Assembly: GCA_009667805.1 (NCBI GenBank)
Contig: CM019069.1
Coordinates: forward strand, 52,574,422 to 52,638,421
DNA: 64,000 nucleotides
Direction of reading: 5' to 3'
Source: Leptobrachium leishanense
Taxonomy: Eukaryota; Chordata; Amphibia; Anura; Megophryidae
The notes below the pieces were generated by a model. That model saw nothing but the letters and a program-made list of their open reading frames with translations. It had not been told where the DNA came from and searched no databases. Of the stretch, positions 47,530 to 58,322 are shown in pieces. Position numbers and translations under genes: made by a program. Positions within the stretch are counted from its first letter, which is position 1. Every line of letters begins with the position of its first letter.

Positions 47530-48540
47530 TTAGTCTCCAATTGATAACCTCCAAAACTTCCCTCGACGTGTTTCATCGAAATATCTTTTCAGTAGTCTGG
47601 AAACAAGCAATTCATCTTCCAGATGGGTCCCGACGCCCAGTGTAATAAGTTCTCCGGTGAGCTGACTCCATCAAATTGGAAGCTTTCTCATAAGATCACT
47701 ATTCTTTAATGCGTTTTGGATCGAACTCCGTTTGAGGAATTTTATTCCACCCACAGTCCAGCCAAAATTTTAGTTTTTATTACAAAATTTCAGCTTCAGT
47801 ATGGGGCGCCTTCTGAACATTAATAAACTGTATCTGGAAAGAATGAAATCTTATCCCACCTTTATACGTTCTAGCTTATTTTACTAAAGCATGTGACATG
47901 TTATTGTATTTTTCCCCGATTCATCGAAAAGAACATCCTGGAACTTTTATAACTCATTTATTTCATTTTGATTTTTGGCGTGGCAATGGATATAAAACAT
48001 GCCTGTCTGCATCTATAGGTAAGCGATATCCTTAATGCAGGGCGGTCTGTCATACATGTATAAGATAATCATATTCAGCCTGGGTCACAGTGTATAAGGT
48101 TCCTATGCACCTGCTGGTAATAAGTAAAATTACATATTCGACTGTAGCATTGTATTGTGCTGATCGAGCCTTCGGGGAGTCCCATACTCTGCACCTGCAA
48201 TGATTGAAAATACCAATTTCAATTACATCTCACAATGTATTATTTGATGGGGTTTCCCAGCCATTTCAATTGATTTACCAGTGGGAAGGCACAATGCAGT
48301 TAGAAACCATATATACATCTCGTAAAACCTGTAAACCTAATGGTTCAAGTCAGCATCCCCTCTCCCATCCTGTTGCGGGCGACCTGGATGTCCCGTGGTT
48401 ATACTCCAGATTTCGTTTTCATGGCTGGTTTCTAGCATTATTATCCTAACAGATGCAGGTCTAACCTGGTTGAAAGGTTAATATAACTCATTGTATTCTT
48501 TAAGAATTGATGGAACGGGTTCTATGACTTGTTAGGAATT
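47530..48540. other. Intergenic stretch, nothing recognised
   Basis: AT-rich; no exon or element termini seen. Confidence 0.4.
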
Positions 48541-48616
48541 CGTATTTTTCGCTCCATAAGACGCACTTTTTTCCCCCCAAAAAGTGGGGGAAAAGTGGGT
48601 GCGTCTTATGGAGCGA

Positions 48617-48856
48617 ATATGGCCCAGCAGCTCGTGGATGTGCCTCCGCTCACCTGCCGCCGCCGCGTTCGTCTCCCTCTGAGCATGCGTCCGGCGGCAG
48701 GAAGCTTGGGCACTCGCCTGGGGGAGCCACGTGACCGCGATCTCTGCGGTCACGTGGCTCCCCCAGGCGAGTGCCCAAGCTTCCTGCCGCCAGACGCATG
48801 CTCAGAGGGAGACGAACGCGGAGCAGAGGCACATCCACGAGCTGCTGGGCCATATC
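48617..48856. repeat. 240-base near-perfect palindrome
   Basis: Arms of about 117 bases: ATGGCCCAGCAGCTCGTGGA, TCTCCCTCTGAGCATGCGTC, AAGCTTGGGCACTCGCCTGG and GAGCCACGTGACCGC on the left, with complements on the right, around GATCTCT. Very GC- and CpG-rich. The centre GTGACCGC..GCGGTCAC is related to the centre at 6880-6905. Confidence 0.95.
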
Positions 48857-48859
48857 CAT

Positions 48860-49500
48860 ATGTGAGCTGGGGCATTATCAATGTGTGAGCTGATGGGGCA
48901 AATCCATGCTGGCTGGGGCAAATCAATGTGTGAGCTGGCTGGGGCAAATCCATGTGTGAGCTGATGGGGCAAATCCATGTGTGAGCTGATGGGGCAAATC
49001 CATGTGTGAGCTGATGGGGCAAATCCATGTGTGAGCTGATGGGGCAAATCCATGTGTGAGCTGATGGGGCAAATCCATGTGTGAGCTGATGGGGCAAATC
49101 CATGTGTGAGCTGATGGGGCAAATCCATGTGTGAGCTGGCTAGGGCAAATCCATGTGTGAGCTGATGGGGCAAATCCATGTGTGAGCTGGCTGGGGCAAA
49201 TCCATGTGTGAGCTGATGGGGCAAATCCATGTGTGAGCTGGCTGGGGCAAATCCATGTGAGAGCTGGCTGGGGCAAATCCATGTGTGAGCTGGCTGGGGC
49301 AAATCCATGTGTGAGCTGATGGGGCAAATCCATGTGTGAGCTGGCTGGGGCAAATCCATGTGTGAGCTGGGGCAAATCCATGAGCTGATGGGGCAGATCC
49401 ATGTGTGAGCTGGCTGGGGCAAATCCATGTGTGAGCTGGGGCAAATCCATGTGTGAGCTAAGGCATATCCACGTGTGAGCTAAGTCATATCCACGAGCTG
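48860..49500. repeat. Minisatellite, fourth locus, 25-26-base units
   Basis: Roughly 24 units with core GGGGCAAATCCATGTGTGAG alternate two spacers, CTGAT and CTGGCT. The left part is a homogeneous run of CTGAT units, the right part mixes both, and the last units are degenerate (GGCATATCCACG). Minus-strand frames of up to 208 residues are repeat artefacts. Confidence 0.96.
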
Positions 49501-49615
49501 GGGCAGTATATCCATTATTACACTATTTCATTCAGAATATTTATTTTCCGGTTTTCCTCCTCTAAAAACTAGGTGCGTCTTATGGTCAGGTGCGTCTTAT
49601 GGAGCGAAAAATACG

Positions 49616-50608
49616 GTAGATGTCAGAGATTCTTGTATTGTAAAGACCTCCTAGCTGGCTCCTGGGAGATCTTGCTAGTCTGCATTGACACTGTAGTTGG
49701 ACCCTGGGTTATCGCTTTCTGCTTGTATCAGATGCAATAAATGGATTTTTAGATGGATCATCTTTCGATGTACTTGGGAAATATGGAATGCGAAAGTTTT
49801 TTTGGCCTCTTTCACTGTAAATTGGAGATCTCCATATAAAAATAAGTTACTGTAGCAACTGCACATTTGAAGGCTAAAACAAAGTTTTTTGGAATTATGT
49901 AAAATTAGAGATACTAAGAAAGATGAATAAAGTATTGACTGTGAATATAAGATGGGTTAAATTAAATGTCAAAGGCTGTCAATGGCCCAGTCTTGTTATG
50001 GAATCGAATCCCCACCTGATGGAACTCGTTGCAAACAACGTGGGGAGCCATTACAATAACAAAATCTTTCTTGGTATCAAACATTTAAAATTTTCCATTA
50101 AACGTTATGGATGGTTTTTAACCTTCATATGTGCAGTTGTAGGGTGACTCGCATGTGTTTTCCTTTTTTTTTTTTTAGATTCTTTTATTGTGGTGGGTGT
50201 ATTCCACGTCTTGGCAGCTTGTCCTCAGTTCAGGGTTCCCATTGTAGGGGCCTTTTTAGTTTTTCATCAATGCCATTACGGTAGGAGACACAATAGGGTT
50301 TTTTTATATTTTTTATTTACTTTTTAGCATTTCCTACATAGGCTCCACTTAAAGTAAAACCGGACCATATGACTGGCTGTACTACCAACTCTAAAACCAA
50401 ACTACCAATAAGATATTATTTAAACATTTAAAATTACTTTATATGATTATCTCTCTAGGTCATTATAAAAATCTTTGGACCTTGTTCCAACCAGGCTGTT
50501 AAGTTAAATAGTGGGGTCATTATGTGTAATGGCTCCAGTTGTTAACTTTTTTTTATTTTTATTAGAAATTTTAAAGATAAAATACAAACCTATTACATGT
50601 ACAATAAG
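49616..50608. other. Intergenic stretch, nothing recognised
   Basis: AT-rich with T tracts (50164-50178, 50300-50330). No exon or element termini seen before the LTR element. Confidence 0.4.
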
Positions 50609-50613
50609 AGAAT

Positions 50614-51047
50614 TGTCAGGCTCCTGATCCATGCAGGGCAGCACTCTTCCAATCCTGCACTTCATGTCCTGTTTGTTACCAGCGCTGTGTTCCAGAAGCT
50701 AAACAGTTAAAACACACTCTAGGTCATCTGACCTATCTGCAAATAAAAGTACCGCACCCCTTCTGTTCCCTGCTTCAGCATTAGTTGTTAGGTTCTCTCT
50801 TGCGGAGAGAGGATAAGTTGTGGCTCTCCTGTGGTTTCCTGAAACCAAAACCTGTTATTGAACTAAACCTGTGTGTTACCAGACCCTCCGGTATTGTGTT
50901 TCCTGGTTTCCTCCTGCTTCACGTTTATTTGTTTTTGCTGCCTCCAGCAGCAACCTCACCCCTCACCGCAGACCCCTGTTTTGGCATCACCGCATCCCGG
51001 GCTTAGAATCCTGCAATTTCTGTACCACCCCGGTACAGTACCTAACA
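50614..51047 (+). repeat. 5' LTR
   Basis: 434 bases from TGTCAGGCTCCTGATCC to GTACAGTACCTAACA. It contains AAATAAAAG at about 50739-50748, either a TATA-like or a polyadenylation signal. The 3' LTR lacks the bases around this motif. The two LTRs otherwise align throughout with scattered substitutions, so the insertion is not very recent. Confidence 0.94.
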
Positions 51048-51050
51048 AAA

Positions 51051-51577
51051 TGTTGAAGCCTAACGCTAAACCCGCGGTGATCCATGTCGTAGTGGAGCTG
51101 GTAAAGAAAACCCTGCAAGAACTGTTTGCACACCTGACCGAATTCATGAAAGTGCTGCTACAGTCTGTGTGGGGCTCATCTGGCAGGGTGTGCACTCCTC
51201 CTGCAAAAAAGACCTATGGACCGCTATCACCACAGGAGCGTGCCAGGAGACAAGCTGAAGGTTTGTGCCTCTATTGTGCCGCTCCAACCCACTGGTTGGC
51301 AAACTGTCCCATAAGACCCAAAAAACCTGCACCCGTGTCCAAGTCTGCCCTGGTGAGACCCCTGGTACCAAGATCCGCACCTTCACCCAAACCAGCTCCT
51401 AGAAAACCCGCTGCTCCCAAACTGGCACCCAGAAGACCCCCGGTGTGTAAACCAATTCCAGTGCCCAGAAGTGCCCAGTCCAAGTGTGTGTGGTACCTAC
51501 AACCAAGCCTTTGCCCAGACCCAGAAATAAATTACCCTCCATACTTGCTGAACCTGGACGTTTTGAATTCTACCTGA
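51051..51577 (+). pseudogene. Reduced gag-like protein with zinc knuckle
   Basis: Starts MLKPNAKPAVIHVVVELVKK three bases after the 5' LTR, leaving little or no room for a usual leader and primer site. At about residues 73-86 lies CLYCAAPTHWLANC, a CX2CX4HX4C RNA-binding knuckle, preceded by basic QERARRQAEG and followed by a Pro/Lys/Ala-rich tail (PKPAPRKPAAPKLAPRRPP). Only about 70 residues precede the knuckle, so most or all of a normal capsid domain is missing. The frame is also open upstream into the LTR from 50873. It ends at 51577; the continuation seems to lie in the frame of 51484-52008. Confidence 0.8.
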
Positions 51578-52008
51578 AGTCTACCAGGGCAAGTGAGGAG
51601 GAAGATCCTGTCATCCCCATGGAGGCTGAGGACACCGCGCCTATAGAGCCTGATCCAATGGACTATGAACCCCCTCTGCTCCTGGAACCTGAGTTTATGG
51701 AGATCATGGCTACCCAGGCTCCAGACCCTGTACCACCTGGCTGCGTGTATGCCTCTAACGGGACTCTGGTTCGCCTAGAAGACCTAGCGAGATTTGAAGA
51801 GGCATTGAAGATCAGGGAAGCTGCACACCAATCCAAGAATACCACTATGGTGGTGACAGCTACTCCCATCACCCTCAGCCAGCATAAACCACACCTAGAC
51901 TTTATTCCCCCTAGTGGTTCAGATTCAGAGTGGGGATCTCTGGAACATCTTGAGGAAGTGCCTGCTCTGGAAGACCACCATACGACCACCCAGCTGCAGA
52001 CTGCATGA
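51484..52008 (+). CDS. Acidic second frame of the gag-only element
   Basis: 174 codons overlap the preceding frame by 94 bases in a different phase. The likely in-frame part starts near LAEPGRFEFYLKSTRASEEE. It is acidic and Pro-rich (EDTAPIEPDPMDYEPPLLLE) with a motif PPGCVYASNGTLVRLEDLAR at 51734-51793. A similar motif, PDGFIYGSNGIFVRCSDFQV, occurs at 52225-52284 in another phase after the stop. I do not recognise the family. It could be translated by frameshifting from gag or be a decayed extension. No protease or polymerase motif. Confidence 0.5.
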   Translation: MCVVPTTKPLPRPRNKLPSILAEPGRFEFYLKSTRASEEEDPVIPMEAEDTAPIEPDPMDYEPPLLLEPEFMEIMATQAPDPVPPGCVYASNGTLVRLEDLARFEEALKIREAAHQSKNTTMVVTATPITLSQHKPHLDFIPPSGSDSEWGSLEHLEEVPALEDHHTTTQLQTA

Positions 52009-52331
52009 TGCAGTAATGGACCACCGGGTCAGGGAAAAATACACCTGAACGCTGGATACAGTGGCCCTGTCACAGTCGCCCAGAATGCAGCACCTCTCGA
52101 TGAGAATCGTAAGGCTAGTAAAGCCAGAACAAGAAGGCGTTAGTGGAAGACCCGTGCCCAAGTTGAGGGATATTCCAGCACTATCATTTCCTCCCCAGAG
52201 GGATTAATCACGTGGGACCCCTGCCAGACGGGTTTATTTATGGGTCCAATGGGATTTTTGTCCGCTGCTCTGACTTTCAAGTGTTCAAGAATGTTGAGAG
52301 AGGACGGAGGACGCTCCTTAAAAAGGGGATA

Positions 52332-52755
52332 TGTCAGTCTCCTGATCCATGCAGGGCAGCACTCTTCCAATCCTGCACTTCATGTCCTGTTTGTTACCAG
52401 CGCTGTGTTCCAGAAGCTAAACCGTTAAAACACACTCTAGGTCATCTGACCTAATAGTACCACAGCCCTTCTGTTCCCTGCTTCAGCATTAGTTGTTAGG
52501 TTCTCTCTTGCTGAGAGAGGATACGTTGTGGCTCTCCTGTGGTTTCCTGAAACCAAAACCTGTTATTGAACCAAACCTGTGTGTTTCCAGACCCTCCGGT
52601 ATTATGTTTCCTGATTTCCCCCTGCTTCACGTTTATTTGTTTTTGCTGCCTCCAGCAGCAACCGCACCCCCTCACCGCAGACCCTTGTTTTGGCATCACC
52701 GCATCCCAGGCTCAAAATCCTGCAATTTCTGTACCACCCGGTACTGTACCTGACA
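52332..52755 (+). repeat. 3' LTR
   Basis: 424 bases from TGTCAGTCTCCTGATCC to CTGTACCTGACA, preceded by the polypurine tract at 52320-52331. It lacks about ten bases present in the 5' LTR (TCTGCAAATAAA region), so one LTR has a deletion at the presumed promoter or polyadenylation motif. Confidence 0.94.
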
Positions 52756-52760
52756 AGAAT

Positions 52761-53139
52761 ATACAAATTATTACATTAGTATTAATAAATTTCTAAATAA
52801 ACATATTAGTTTTCTCCAATACTACCAATTTCTTAAGCTTCAATGGGGGAGCCATCCAGGGGGCTTAGTGGGGACCAGATTTTAAATGTGTTGCAGGGCA
52901 GGCACCTCCCTCCCTCTTTCCTGTTCAGCGGCTGCAGGGCTGCCAGCAGCGCGGGGGTGGCACAGGACTTCAAGGGGGGTACAGGGTGTTTCGTCAAATA
53001 ATGTTGTGCTGCTTCACGTAATTCATGTCAGCGTTAAGGAGAACCATAATTTTCTGTCCTGGTCCTCCCTTCCAGATTCTAAGTCACCACCAGCTGCCCG
53101 TTAAAGGGCCTCTCACTGACACCAGTGCTGATCCCTGCT
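52761..53139. other. Intergenic stretch, probably part of a hAT-like element
   Basis: From about 52840 the sequence turns GC-rich (AGCGGCTGCAGGGCTGCCAG) and leads into the hAT-like right end at 53140-53239. I find no clear left end. Confidence 0.4.
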
Positions 53140-53239
53140 AGAAAATATTAGTGGTTCAAATTTCTTTTGAAATTTTGCGCACCTAAGAAAATTGCGCCCG
53201 GGGTGACCGCCCCTGAGGTCCCCCCACGCTACGCCACTG
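53140..53239. mobile_element. Right end of a hAT-like element
   Basis: AAAATTGCGCCCGGGGTGAC, CGCCCCTGAGGTCCCCCCAC and GCTACGCCACTG form a terminus like the one ending at 1843. Without a left end the 8-base duplication cannot be tested. Confidence 0.55.
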
Positions 53240-54286
53240 GCTCCTCCTTACTGTAAGTTAGCGGTTCCAATAATTTGTGTAGGAGCAGGTAACAATGGGC
53301 CAGCAGGAGAATGAGCAGTTCCCAGGTAGCTTGTTATTCTTGGTGTGAGCCAACATTCAACCTTTAATGGCTCAGTGCTACCGACGAGGTAAATAACGAG
53401 GCCCTTATTTTTCTGAGCCTTGAGACCTATAGAATACAAAATATGAGCGTAAGAATCTATTATAATGTTGGTGTTAGCGTGGAAACATTGGCGCAGTGTT
53501 GCGTGGAATCTCCTCGATGAAGCTAAAAGTTGCCAGGCCTAATTTTTTCTAAAGATGATTAAATATTCCAATACACAGCTACACTTCATTTAATTTAGCT
53601 TTTTATGTGTTATTTTTCTGTAGAATAAGCACTTTTGGAAGATATTGTTTTATTGTTTTAATTCCGTAAGACAACAGATCAACAATTAGTGAGCCCCCAA
53701 TCCGTGTAATGAATCTGCTACCAGTGAGCAGTAGTAGAACCTAATTAAAAGTAATGATAAAGTGGCTTGGACAGAGCAAGGGAGAGACCAGAGGAAACAA
53801 GATTAGGACAGGAGAACGAGGTCTGGATTATTATACTGTAGGTACTATGTGTCTGAGACATACCATATGGGGCATATTCAGGAAGTATTGGTGTTCACGT
53901 AAGAAAGATCCAAACTAATGCAGAAGAGGCTTCTCTGTGAAGCTTCTCCTGCCATTGTTTGGATTTTTCTTTTGTGAAATGCCAGTGCTGGTTTCCATTG
54001 CAACAATGTCGGTCACATGCCTCCATCTTTGTCATTTCAGTCACATAGAGTGTGGTGGGGTGTTATCATACCCCAATATAATATACAGTGTATATATATA
54101 TATTTCGTTTTTTACTGGTTGAGTGGCAGCTGCCTGGCTAGCAGACACTTTTAATCTGCAGGTCACATGAATGAACTCCTAGAGAAACTACTTCAGTGGT
54201 TCATTATAAATTTTGTCTATACGATGTTTCGCCTTTTGTTTTTTGGAACTAATGCTCTAAAATGGTTTCGATTCTGCATAGTTTAA
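53240..54286. other. Intergenic stretch, nothing recognised
   Basis: AT-rich with a TATATA run near 54092; no gene signals. Confidence 0.4.
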
Positions 54287-54734
54287 GGCTCCTGTCAGAC
54301 GAGCGCAGCGTTCACGTCCGTGATGGCGCTCAAAAGTACGTCCGTGATAGCATGAAATAAAGTCCAATGGAGACCCACACATGAAGTACGTCCGCACTGA
54401 ACTGCGGACGCACAACGGCCGCGGCAAACGGACGCAAGTTAGGCAAGAACGTACAACCCCTAGAACGATCGCACAAAGTGCGCTGCGTCCGCACGCAACA
54501 TCCGCATAGCTTTGTGTGTGAGTGATGGAACGTGGTCAGACGGACTGCATTTATACCTCCAGCATTTTTGACGGACAGAATGGTTTTGCATTTTATTTTA
54601 TTTTCCCTGCTACATCCATCAAAAATACGTCAGTGAAAAAAACGGACTGTGTGGCCACTACTGCGTCTTCCGTCAGAAAGTACGTCCGTACTGCACGCCC
54701 AGTCCGTACAAAATGCGCTCGTCTGACCCTAGCC
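54287..54734. mobile_element. GGCTAGGGTCAGACG-family element, long variant
   Basis: Ends GGCTCCTGTCAGACGAGCGC and GTCTGACCCTAGCC, 448 bases, flanked by TAA and TTA. The interior is a diverged version rich in ACGTCCG words. A 98-residue plus-strand frame inside it is not a gene. Confidence 0.86.
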
Positions 54735-57280
54735 TTACAGGGACACGTTCTCTTACGCTACTGTCGCATATTTCTTACCTTTTCAAGGTGTAAGGGCTTA
54801 CGCTTCATTATTATATAGAAAAATAATAAAAAAAAATGTTTTCTTTGAAATACTACCCAGTGACATATAGGGTAGTATATTGGATGAAATATAAATTAAT
54901 CTTCACAAACCAAAATACAAAGATCTACATGGTTTCTCCGGCTTAATAAAGAGGGAAATAAATGTTTGGCAAGCCAATCTAAAAATGTGACCTGTAACTC
55001 AGTCTTAATTACACGAACAATAACTGAATTGGTTTATCAAGGCAGTGACCTCCATGACAATCGGCAAGGTGAAAATAATTAATCTGGTCAATTAGGAAGG
55101 AGCAGACAAATTAAGAAGTCAAGACAGTCAATGGGTTGCAGTAAGTTACTGCTCAATGACCTGAAAAGATTGTTGGCTCTAACAGGGCTTACGGCAACAT
55201 AATATCAGTAATACAATATACAAAACTACTGCTCTTTTCTAAGTATAACAGATCTTTAAATTGTATGTAGTGATTTCTTGTTAAAATGCATTAACACTTT
55301 CAGAACTCTTTCAATCTTTGCACCACTTTATTTCTAAACATTGTCTTATCATTCTGTCCCCTTACACAGGTTGAACATCCCTTATCTGGACTGCTCGGTA
55401 CCCTGAGCATTACAGATTTTGGTCTCTTCTGGATTTTGGAATTTGGGGAGAATCTGATCTCAGAGCAAAATAGACATGGCAGAGGAGTCGTGATCCCCTT
55501 CCTGTTGCCGTAGTAGCATGTATACAGGGATGGTGCTAATGTAGACTCCACAGTCTGCAGGCAGCCGTCTTAGGTTGCTGGTCTGCTGCCAGAGCAGGTG
55601 GGGGGGAAATCCAAATCCCCGGTCACTGACTATTACAGGGGGCTCGGGAGCTGGAGAAGCGGGCATGGAGGAACTCTGTAAGTAGTCCGGTACTCTGGGC
55701 TGTAGCAGAGAGGTCTGGAGTCGGGCAGAAAGAGGATGGGAGAATAAACCAACAGGTATAGTCAGTTAAGCAATTTCAAAGGTCGTGGCAGGTGGCTATC
55801 TGGCACAGTGGGATAAGCAGGTCCAGGTCAGAATATTGGGGAAGTCTGGCCAAGGATGGGGAATAAGCAATATCTAAGTCTATTTTGGGGTGAAGTTGCT
55901 GCTTCAATACTGGAGCAGTAACTGAAGGGAATCTGGTTTATATAGGCAGGGGCCTTAAAGGTCCCTCCTATCTCACTGAGGATGTCCTCAGTGAGCGCCA
56001 CTGACCTGCTGCCATATTGGAGAAGGCATGCCGTGTGTATACCGACAATTTTGAGGTCTTCTGTGGGCTTCTCCTGGCTCTGCTCAGAGATTGAGAAGAA
56101 GCTGAGATTGCTGGAAGAGGAGTCGCATGCCTTGAAGGGGTGGCAGCCGAAGGCTGCAGGAGTCGGCTGCGGTGGACTGTAGGATGGCCACTGGACCAAC
56201 GGGTCCGACCCGGCATCGTCCGGCAATACAGCCTGATCCCACTTGGTGCCCTTTAAGTCGAGCCAGCTCTACCCTGTCTGTCTCTGCCATTTTGGCTCCC
56301 TCTCCACTTTCTCATGCTATTGTGTCTCTGCTGCTCTTCAGCCAGGTGTAAACTTACCAGAGCCATGGCCAAAGCCTGATGCAATCTTAACCAGAGCCAT
56401 TGAAGTATCCAGAGCTGCTAAATTGCCAGAGATTTGGCTAGATTTACACCAGATTTGGAATTTATCCCTTTAATCTCCTATCACTCTACATATAGAGATA
56501 GAATGCCCTCGCCTATCCTAGCTCCAACTTTTTACAGCTCAAAGATTCAACCCCAGTTCAAAGTTAACGGTTTCAGCACCAAAGGTTTCCAGCTCTTGTC
56601 CCTCCAGTGATGAAGTCAGTTGGTGCCAAGATTGGTTTCAAGAACAGTATTTTGATCCCCAAGCTGCAGCTCCAGTAGCCTCTATATTAATTTGGCTTTG
56701 CTCTAAGTGGGGCAATTATGTAAGGGGTAGAGAATATATGTATTTGTTTCTGAACAATACTAGTCATCTGCATCATGTCTTTCCTATGATATTATGTTGC
56801 CTGGTACTTTCATACTCTATGATATGAACTTTTGTCTTTTAATTTCAAGGCTGCAAACCATGAGCAAACTGGAAGTGAAAAGTAATTATGACAGGTCAGA
56901 CTGCCCTTGTTTCATGTGATGATGAATGTGTTAAAGGATATTGTTTGAGTGTTAATTGGTATCTAACAATTAATGAGGCAGATGAAACCGGTACACACTG
57001 TGACAGGCAAGGGCACGACCGATAGTGGGGATAGATTTTTGTTTGGGACACATGAGCGAAATGCTTTAGTGCTCTTGTTTTATTTATTTAATCTGTATGT
57101 ATCAAGACAGCTTTGCACTTCTAATGCTAAAAGATTTTTTAAAAAATGCAAACCGTTAGAAATCATATTTGGAATGAACAGTTATACGAATTGCATAATA
57201 TCCACTGTGTGTTAGAATGAAATCTTAAATGACGTTAATATGTTGCTAGTAAAAAGTCTTGTCCATATGCTTTGGAAAAA
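54735..57280. other. Intergenic stretch with one possible transposon end
   Basis: At 55366 CAGGTTGAACATCCCTTATC after ACA resembles the start of pogo/Tigger-type elements, but no matching inverted end is found. The rest has no clear exon. The 132-residue minus-strand frame at 55828-56226 has no motif I know. Confidence 0.3.
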
Positions 57281-58041
57281 ATAACAAGAAAAAAGGTTGT
57301 AATTTGCGCTCGCTCACCACTGTAGCTCCATGCAAAACAAAACCCAATCAGAGGTTTTGGTTTACTTGAATGGCCAATAAAGTTTTAAGGACACCTGCCA
57401 CGTCACGGCATCTCTGGTCATGTGAGTCCTGCCTAATGCATGAGGATGCATGAAAATATGTGGTTGCTTAGAAAGTAGCTCTTGGTTTCAATAGGTAGGA
57501 CTCACCTGACCCAGAGGTGCTGTGGCGTGGCAGGTGGGCTTATCCTTAACCTCCCTGGCGGTGTTCTCGAGTGTGTCTCAGGGTTAAATTTCACCCCGAG
57601 ATACACTCAGGTTGTATACATTACCTCTCCGTGCGCTCCCTCGATGATCTCTGCAGTCTCCTCTGGCGATCGCAGCGTTTTACTTCCTAGATTCCTTCTC
57701 GCGAGGAGGAAACCAGGAAGTAATAAGGTCGCCGGAGGAGGCAGCTGGGGACTTCGAGGGATCGCACGGAGAGGTGATGTATCCAGCGGCATCCCGAGTG
57801 TTGCTTGGGGTTAACACTTCCAACATAGGAATTTAACCCCGAGCCACACTCGGGATGCCGCTGGGGGGGGGGGGCAAGAAAAAAAAAAACAACAATTGAC
57901 CATCTCCAGCAAAGATTTTTCTGGATAAATAGACCGCCAGGGAGGTTAATGGCCATTCAACTAAACCAAAACCTCTGATTGTGTTTTGTTTCAGATGGAA
58001 CTACAGCGATAAGCGCAAATGACAACCTTTTTTCTTGTTAT
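57281..58041. mobile_element. Long palindromic element split by a piggyBac-type insertion
   Basis: ATAACAAGAAAAAAGGTTGT at the left recurs as its complement ending at 58041. Next inward, AATCAGAGGTTTTGGTTTA and then GAATGGCCA pair across the element, as do ACCTGCCACG and CGTGGCAGGT around 57390-57540. Taking out 57550-57945 with one TTAA leaves a roughly 360-base palindrome. Confidence 0.9.
57550..57945. mobile_element. piggyBac-type element, CCTCCCTGGCGGT ends, complete
   Basis: TTAA at 57546-57549 and 57946-57949 flank inverted ends CCTCCCTGGCGG. Subterminal GAGTGTGTCTCAGGG and ATTTAACCCCGAGCC blocks are inverted too. 396 bases with a G tract and A tract near the right end and no transposase. 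The truncated relative at 9614 shows the same start. Confidence 0.92.
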
Positions 58042-58082
58042 GGCTTATACATGAAGCAGGCTGGATACTTCTGGTCTGGTTT

Positions 58083-58322
58083 GAGGGGCAAAGGTTTAAA
58101 AGTAACATCAGGAAGCATTGAGAGGGGGGTGGATACATGGAACAGCCTTCCAGTTGAAGTGGTAGAGGCCAAAACAGTAATTGAATTTAAGCAGGCATGG
58201 GATAGGCATAAGGCTATCCTAAACAAAAGATAAATCCAGGTAAAGTATCCATGTAATTGGGCAGACTAGATGGGCCGAAAGGTTCTTATCTGCCGACATT
58301 TTTCTATGTTTCTATGTTTCTA
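58083..58322 (+). mobile_element. LINE 3' end, second copy, strongly 5'-truncated
   Basis: From GAGGGGCAAAGGTTTAAAAG it follows the LINE at 22822 almost word for word: WNSLPVEVVEAKTVIEFKQA, the stop, and GGCAGACTAGATGGGCCGAA, ending in a repeated TTTCTATG tail. A short internal deletion removes the CATTATTTTACT segment near 58118. No function. Confidence 0.93.

Larger units (their letters stand above)
48541..49615. mobile_element. Inverted-repeat element CGCTCCATAAGACGCAC with palindrome and minisatellite
   Basis: The ends CGTATTTTTCGCTCCATAAG and its complement at 49596-49615 bound 1075 bases. The left terminus is itself doubled head to head (48549-48617). Inside follow a 240-base palindrome (48617-48856) and about two dozen minisatellite units (48860-49500). 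A target duplication is not obvious. No transposase frame; the superfamily is uncertain (hAT-like suspected). Confidence 0.8.
50614..52755 (+). mobile_element. Gag-only LTR retrotransposon, complete with both LTRs
   Basis: Two LTRs (50614-51047 and 52332-52755) begin TGTCAG, end ACA, and are flanked by AGAAT at 50609-50613 and 52756-52760. A polypurine tract AAAAAGGGGAT directly precedes the 3' LTR. The 1284-base interior encodes a CX2CX4HX4C zinc knuckle but no protease, reverse transcriptase, RNase H or integrase. It must have been moved by enzymes from another element. The knuckle context (GLCLYC..H..NCP) is like Ty3/gypsy elements of the sushi type, by family knowledge. Confidence 0.93.

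Noticed and set aside
48750..49450. Minus-strand frames of 117-208 residues with repeated HMDLPQ peptides
   Set aside because: They arise from the 25-26-base minisatellite units; all three frames give similar strings, which a real gene would not.
52860..53104. 72-residue frame near the LTR element as a gene
   Set aside because: It lies in GC-rich hAT-like repeat sequence and lacks splice signals and recognisable motifs.
55828..56226. 132-residue minus-strand frame as a gene
   Set aside because: No motif known to me, an overlapping frame of similar length on the same strand, and no splice or promoter signal; left unassigned.
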